64,000 bases of DNA from Budorcas taxicolor (taxonomy: Eukaryota; Chordata; Mammalia; Artiodactyla; Bovidae), in NCBI RefSeq assembly GCF_023091745.1, contig NC_068920.1, forward strand, positions 1,178,001-1,242,000, in the 5' to 3' direction. Of the stretch, positions 59,307-64,000 are shown one piece after another. Positions within the stretch are counted from its first letter, which is position 1. The number at the start of each line of letters is the position of its first letter. A program made the position numbers and the translations under genes. The notes beneath the pieces are model-generated. The model was not told the DNA's origin, did not search any database, and saw only the letters and a program-made list of their open reading frames with translations.

Positions 59307-60109
59307 GAATTCTTTCCCGACGAAGCAGGGAAAGGATCCCTCATCTCGAGCTACGAGGCGGAAACGGGGCTCCTCTGGATGTGGGCGGGACCCTCGTGTT
59401 TCCTCTCGAGTGGAGACGGGTATGTCGGGGAACTTCTTGAGTTGCACCAAGGGTGGGAGGGACCCTTTCGACGTTCCAGAGGTGAGGTGTGATTAGCCCC
59501 GAGAAGCCTCTGCGGAAATGAGCCTCATCTCGCCTGCAGGGGAGAACCTCCTGGATATTCTCGAGTTGCGGCAGGTCTTCTCGAGTTATGACGGGGACCT
59601 CAGGGACCCGCTCTGGTGGCCTCAGGAAGGGCCAGTCCCCATGCAAGTTGCTAGGGGCCATCTCGGCATTCCTCTCCCATCGATGCCGGGGCCTAAGACC
59701 TTGTGTGGAGTCGGGGCCGGAACCTCAGGATTCCTCTCCAGTGTTGACATGGATCTTGGGGTGCCTCTGAGTCTCCCCAGGGGAGTCAGGCCTCGTCTCG
59801 AGTGGGGGCATGCACGTGCGATTCCCTCCCGAGCTGCAGCAGTAGGGTCACGCTTCCTGTCACGTGGATCAAGGGATCTGTGGCTTTCCCTCGAGGCTTC
59901 CCCTCGAGGCTTTCCCACAGGGCTGTGCCAAGTGCCACCTTGGTGTGAGTCGATCCTCGGCGTGAAAGACGAGCCAGTGAAGGGAAAAGAGGTTCCTCTG
60001 GAATGGACTGAGACATCTGGGGGACTCTTGGAATGGTGGCACGACCCTGGAGTTCCTCTCGCCCTTCCTGTTGAGAGGGCCTCCTCTTGAGATGCGACGG
60101 GAACGCCGG
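59307..60109. repeat. Satellite monomer 71 (HOR3 type b)
   Basis: 803 bp, GAATTC, three 13-mers including CTTCCCCTCGAGG, as in monomer 69. Confidence 0.9.
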
Positions 60110-60893
60110 GAATTCTTTCCCGACTAAGCACGGAAAGGATCCCTCATCTCGAGCTACGAGGCGGAAACGGGGCTCCTCTGGATGTGGGCGTGACCCTCGT
60201 GTATCCTCTCGAGTGGGGACGGGTATGTCGGGGAACTTCTTGAGTTGCCCCAAGGGTGTTAAGGACCCTTTCGAAGTTCCAGAGGTGAGTTGTGATCGAG
60301 ACGCCTCTGCGGAAATGGGCCTCCTCTCGTCTGGAGGGGAGAACCTCCTGGATATTCTTGAGTTGCGGCAGGTCTTCTCGAGTTACGATGGGGAACTCAG
60401 GGACCCGCTCTGGTGGCCTCAGGAAAGGCCAGTCCCCATGCGAGTTGCTAGGGGCCATCTCGGGATTCCTCTCCCGTCGATGCCGGCGCCTAAGACCTTG
60501 TGTGGAGTCGGGGCCTGAACCTGAGCATTCCTCTCCAGTGTTGACATGGATCTTGGGGTGCCTCTGAGTCTCCCCAGGGGAGTCAGGCCTCGTCTCGAGT
60601 GGGGGCTTGCACGTGCGCTTCCCTCCCGAGCTGCAGCAGTAGGGTCATGCTTCCTGTCACGTGGATCAAGGGATCTGTGGCTTTCCCACGAGGCTTTCCC
60701 ACCAGGCTGTGCCAAGTGCCACCTTGGTGTGAGTCGATCCTCGGCGTGAAAGACGAGCCGGTGAAGGGAAAAGAGGTTCCTCTGGAATGGACTGAGACAT
60801 CTAGGGGACTCTTGGAATGGTGGCACCCCCCTGGAGTTCCTCTCGCCGTTCCTGTTGAGAGGGTCTCCTCTTGAGATGCGACGGGAACGCCGG
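60110..60893. repeat. Satellite monomer 72 (HOR3 type c, 6-bp deletion)
   Basis: 784 bp, the shortest complete monomer. GAATTC, two 13-mers. Lacks six bases of TAGCCCC near 60296 compared with monomers 64 and 67. Confidence 0.9.
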
Positions 60894-61709
60894 GAATTCT
60901 TTCCCGACGAAGCAGGGAAAGGATCCCTCATCTCGAGCTACGAGGCGGAAACGGGGCTCCTCTGGATGTGGGCGGGACCCTCGTGTTTCCTCTCGAGTGG
61001 AGACGGGTATGTCGGGGAACTTCTTGAGTTGCACCAAGGGTGTGAAGGACCCTTTCGACGTTCCAGAGGTGAGGTGTGATTAGCCCCGAGAAGCCTCTGC
61101 GGAAAAGGGCCTCCTCTCGCCTGGAGGGGAGAACCTCTTGTATTTTCTCGAGTTGGGGCAGGTCTTCTCGAGTTACGACGGGGACCTCAGGGACCCGCTC
61201 TGGTGGCCTCAGGAAGGGCCAGTCCCCATGTGAGTTGCTAGGGGCCATCTCGGGATTCCTCTCCGGTCGAAGCCGCGGCCTAAGACCTTGTGTGGAGTCG
61301 GGGCCTGAACCTGAGCATTCCTCTCCATTGTTGACATGGACCTTGGGGTGCCTCTGAGTCTCCCCAGGGTAGTCAGGCCTCGTCTCGAGTGGGGGCATGC
61401 ACGTGCGCTTTCCTCCCGAGCTGCAGCAGTAGGGTCTCGCTTTCTGTCACGTGGATCAAGGGATCTGTGGCTTTCCCTCGAGGCTTTCCCTTGAGGCTTT
61501 CCCACAAGGCATTCCCACCGGGCTGTGCCAAGTGCCACCTTGGTGTGAGTCGATCCTCGGCGTGAAAGACGAGCCGGTGAAGGGAAAAGAGGTTCCTCTG
61601 GAATGGACTGAGACATCTGGCGGACTCTTGGAATGGTGGCACGACCCTGGAGTTCCTCTCTCCGTTCCTGTTGAGAGGGCCTCCCCTTGAAATGCGACGG
61701 GAACGCCGG
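60894..61709. repeat. Satellite monomer 73 (end of HOR3)
   Basis: 816 bp, GAATTC, four 13-mers, the last CATTCCCACCGGG. Type a markers stop at about 61,047 and the rest is unrelated to the HOR. Confidence 0.9.
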
Positions 61710-62525
61710 GAATTCTTTCCCGAGGAAACAGGGAAAGGATCCCTCACCTCGAGCTACGAGGCGGAAACGGGGCTACAATGGATGTGGGCGGGACCCTCGT
61801 GTTTCCTCTCGAGTGGAGACGGGTATGTCGGGGAACTTCTTGAGTTGCACCAAGGGTGGGAAGGACCCTTTCGACGTTCCAAAGGTGAGGTGTGATTAGC
61901 CCTGAGAAGCCTCTGCGGAAATGGGCCTCGTCTCGCCTGCAGGGAAGAACCTCCTGGATATTCTCGAGTTGCGGCAGGTATTCTCGAATTACGACGGGGA
62001 CCTCAGGGACCCGCTCTGGTGGCCTCAGGAAGGGCCAGTCCCCATGCGAGTTGCTAGGGGCCTTCTCGGGATTCCTCTCCCGTCGATGCCGGGAACTAAG
62101 TCCTTGTGTGGAGTCGGGGCCTGAACCTGAGCATTCCTCTCCAGTGTTGACATGGATCTTGGGGTGCCTCTGAGTCTCCCCAGGGGAGTCAGGCCTCGTC
62201 TCGAGTGGGGGCATGCACGTGCGCTTCCCTCCCGAGCTGTAGCAGTAGGGTCACGCTTCCTGTCACGTGGATCAAGGGATCTGTGGCTTTCCCTCGAGGC
62301 TTTCCCTCGAGGCTTTCCCACGAGGCTTTCCCACAGGGCTGTGCCAAGTACCACCTTGGTGTGAGTCGATCCTCGGCGTGAAAGACGAGCCGGTGAAGGG
62401 AAAAGAGGTTCCTCTGGAATGGACTGAGACATCTGGGGGACTCTTGGAATGGTGGCACCACCCTGGAGTTCCTCTCGCCGTTCCTCTTGAGAGGGCCTCC
62501 TCTTGAGATGCGACGGGAACGCCGG
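61710..62525. repeat. Satellite monomer 74
   Basis: 816 bp, GAATTC, four 13-mers. GAGCTGTAGCAG loses the PstI site. GCAGGGAAGAACC recurs at about 63,570. Confidence 0.9.
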
Positions 62526-63340
62526 GAATTCTTTCCCAACGAAGAAGTGAAAGGATTCCTCACCTCGAGCTACGAGGTGGAAACGGGGCTCCTCTGGATG
62601 TGGGCGGGACCCTCGTGTTTCCTCTCGAGTGGAGACGGGTATGTCGGGGAACTTTTTGAGTTGCACCAAGGGTGGGAAGGACCCTTTTGCCGTTCCAGAG
62701 GTGAGGTGTGATTAGCCCCGAGAAGCCTCAGCGGAAATGTGCCTCCTCTCCCCTGGAGGGGAGAACCTCCTGGATTTTCTCGAGTTGTGGAGGTCTTCTC
62801 GAGTTACGACGGGGACCTCAGGGACCCGCTCTGGTGGCCTCAGGAAGGGCCAGTCCCCATGCGAGTTTCTAGGGGCCATCTCGGGATTCCTCTCCCGTCG
62901 ATGCCGGGTCCTAAGACCTTGTGTGGAGTCGGGGCCTGAACCTGAGCATTCCTCTCCAGTGTTGACATGGATCTTGGGGTGCCTCTGAGTCTCCCCAGGG
63001 GAGTCAGGCCTCGTCTCGAGTGGGGGCATGCACGTGCGCTTCCCTCCCGAGCTGTAGCAGTAGGGTCACGCTTCCTGTCACGTGGATCAAGGGATCTGTG
63101 GCTTTCCCTCGAGGCTTTCCCTCGAGGCTTTCCCACGAGGCTTTCCCACAGGGCTGTGCCAAGTGCCACCTTGGTGTGAGTCGATCCTCGGCGTGAAAAA
63201 CGAGCCGGTGAAGGGAAAAGAGGTTCCTCTTGAATGGACTGAGACATCTAGGGGACTCTTGGAATGTTGGCACGACCCTGGAGTACCTCTCGCAGTTCCT
63301 GTTGAGAGGGCCTCCTCTTGAGATGCGACGGGAACGCCGG
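62526..63340. repeat. Satellite monomer 75
   Basis: 815 bp, GAATTC, four 13-mers. Hairpin arm broken by AAGTGAAAGG. BamHI site lost (GGATTCC). Confidence 0.9.
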
Positions 63341-64000
63341 GAATTCTTTCCCGACGAAGCAGGGAAAGGATCCCTCATCTCGAGCTACGAGGCGGAAACG
63401 GGGCTCCTCTAGATGTGGGCGGGGCCCTCGTGTTTCCTCTCGAGTGGAGACGGATATGTCGGGGAACTTCTTGAGTTGCACCAAGGGTGTGAGGACCCTT
63501 TCAAAGTTCCAGAGGTGAGGTGTGATTAGCCCCGAGAAGCCTCTGCGGAAATGGGCCTCATCTCGCCTGCAGGGAAGAACCTCCTGGATATTCTCGAGTT
63601 GCGGCAGGTCTTCTCGAGTTACGACGGGGACCTCAGGGACCCGCTCTGGTGGCCTCAGTAAGGGCCAGACCCCATGCGAGTTGCTAGGTGCCATCTCGGG
63701 ATTCCTCTCCCATCGATGCCGGGGCCTAAGACCTTGTGTGGAGTCGGGGCCGGAACCTAAGGATTCCTCTCCAGTGTTGACATGGATTTTTGGTTTCCTC
63801 TGAGTCTCCCCAGGGGAGTCAGGCCTCGTCTCGAGTGGGGGCATGCACGTGCGCTTCCCTCCCGAGCTGTAGCAGTAGGGTCACGCTTCCTGTCACGTGG
63901 ATCAAGGGATCTGTGGCTTTCCCTCGAGGCTTTCCCTCGAGGCTTTCCCACGAGGCTTTCCCACAGGGCTGTGCCAAGTACCACCTTGGTGTGAGTCGAT
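63341..64000. repeat. Partial monomer at window end
   Basis: 660 bp, GAATTC, four 13-mers. The last ~450 bp resemble 61,921-62,370 at offset 1,630, a two-monomer echo. The array runs on past the window. Confidence 0.9.

Larger units (their letters stand above)
58492..60893. repeat. Three-monomer higher-order repeat, copy 4
   Basis: 2,402 bp. Starts with the c/a hybrid and ends with a c monomer missing 6 bp. Shares the CTTCCCCTCGAGG change with copy 3, so copies 3 and 4 are sisters. Confidence 0.92.
1..64000. repeat. Satellite I tandem array (~816-bp monomers), whole window
   Basis: The same ~816-bp unit recurs head to tail across the whole window, apart from two runs of N. It was tracked by the hexamer GAATTC (or GATCTC, GAACTC, GAAATC) after the motif TTGAGATGCGACGGG. 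Seen: 75 full monomers, one orientation, no inserted foreign sequence. Sampled 60-bp lines hold 5-6 CpG and 55-70% GC. Known: ruminant satellite I is a GC-rich centromeric satellite, with a monomer of about 816-820 bp in sheep and goat, about 1.4 kb in cattle and about 0.8 kb in deer. Inferred: a caprine bovid is most likely; a cervid or another antelope is possible. Such arrays are normally heterochromatic, methylated and centromeric. The tandem array itself is certain; the family name rests on period, restriction sites and composition, without a database match. Confidence 0.93.

Noticed and set aside
1..64000. CRISPR array
   Set aside because: Repeat units are ~816 bp and contiguous, with no short repeat and unique spacer structure. 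Composition is mammalian satellite.
1..64000. Inserted transposable elements (SINE, LINE, LTR)
   Set aside because: Every interval between successive EcoRI positions outside the gaps is 784-829 bp and is explained by 13-mer copy number plus a few bases. No poly-A tail or foreign sequence was seen.
1..64000. CpG islands and promoters of genes
   Set aside because: The CpG density is a property of the satellite over its whole length, with no gene or transcription start next to it.
1..64000. Cattle as the source
   Set aside because: Known cattle satellite I has a ~1.4-kb monomer. The period here is ~816 bp throughout, which fits caprines better, with deer as an alternative.

Overview
This window is one uninterrupted block of mammalian centromeric or pericentromeric satellite DNA. 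It contains no gene that I can support. The sequence is a head-to-tail tandem array with a basic period of about 816 bp. It is GC-rich and unusually CpG-rich, and each monomer usually carries one EcoRI site (GAATTC) followed 27 bp later by one BamHI site. These properties fit ruminant satellite I (the 1.714-1.715 g/ml family). The ~816 bp monomer points to a caprine bovid such as sheep or goat rather than cattle, whose homologous monomer is about 1.4 kb. Deer also carry a satellite I with a ~0.8 kb monomer and cannot be excluded without a database comparison.

Using the EcoRI hexamer position as phase, I mapped 75 complete monomers and five partial ones. All lie in the same orientation, with no transposon, unique sequence or inversion between them. 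Complete monomers range from 784 to 829 bp and cluster at 790, 803, 816 and 829 bp. These steps reflect 2, 3, 4 or 5 copies of an internal 13-bp tandem repeat. Two runs of exactly 500 N (368-867 and 39591-40090) are placeholder assembly gaps whose length does not fit the array phase.

Layout: 1-10.5 kb is a mosaic that includes a nearly perfect two-monomer duplication (7.23-10.47 kb). 10.5-28 kb holds five-copy (829 bp) monomers and long-range duplicates of the 4-14 kb region, displaced by about 13.9, 15.5 or 16.3 kb. 28-35.7 kb has interleaved 2-, 3- and 4-monomer repeats. 35.7-39.6 kb has the most individually diverged monomers. 40.1-50.6 kb is a five-monomer higher-order repeat (HOR) of ~4,025 bp in 2.6 copies. 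52.1-61.0 kb is a three-monomer HOR of 2,408 bp in four copies, one shortened by an unequal exchange that can be placed within about 30 bp. 61-64 kb returns to simple monomers with a two-monomer echo.

Many long open frames exist on both strands, but they are by-products of a GC-rich repeat whose length is a multiple of three; they shift frame and change stops between copies. I found no RNA gene, CRISPR array, mobile element or novel protein system. The interesting content is structural: the 13-bp length ladder, the HORs, the crossover junction, conserved dyad and alternating purine-pyrimidine elements in the monomer, a degenerate CENP-B-box-like motif, and signs of assembly trouble at both gaps.
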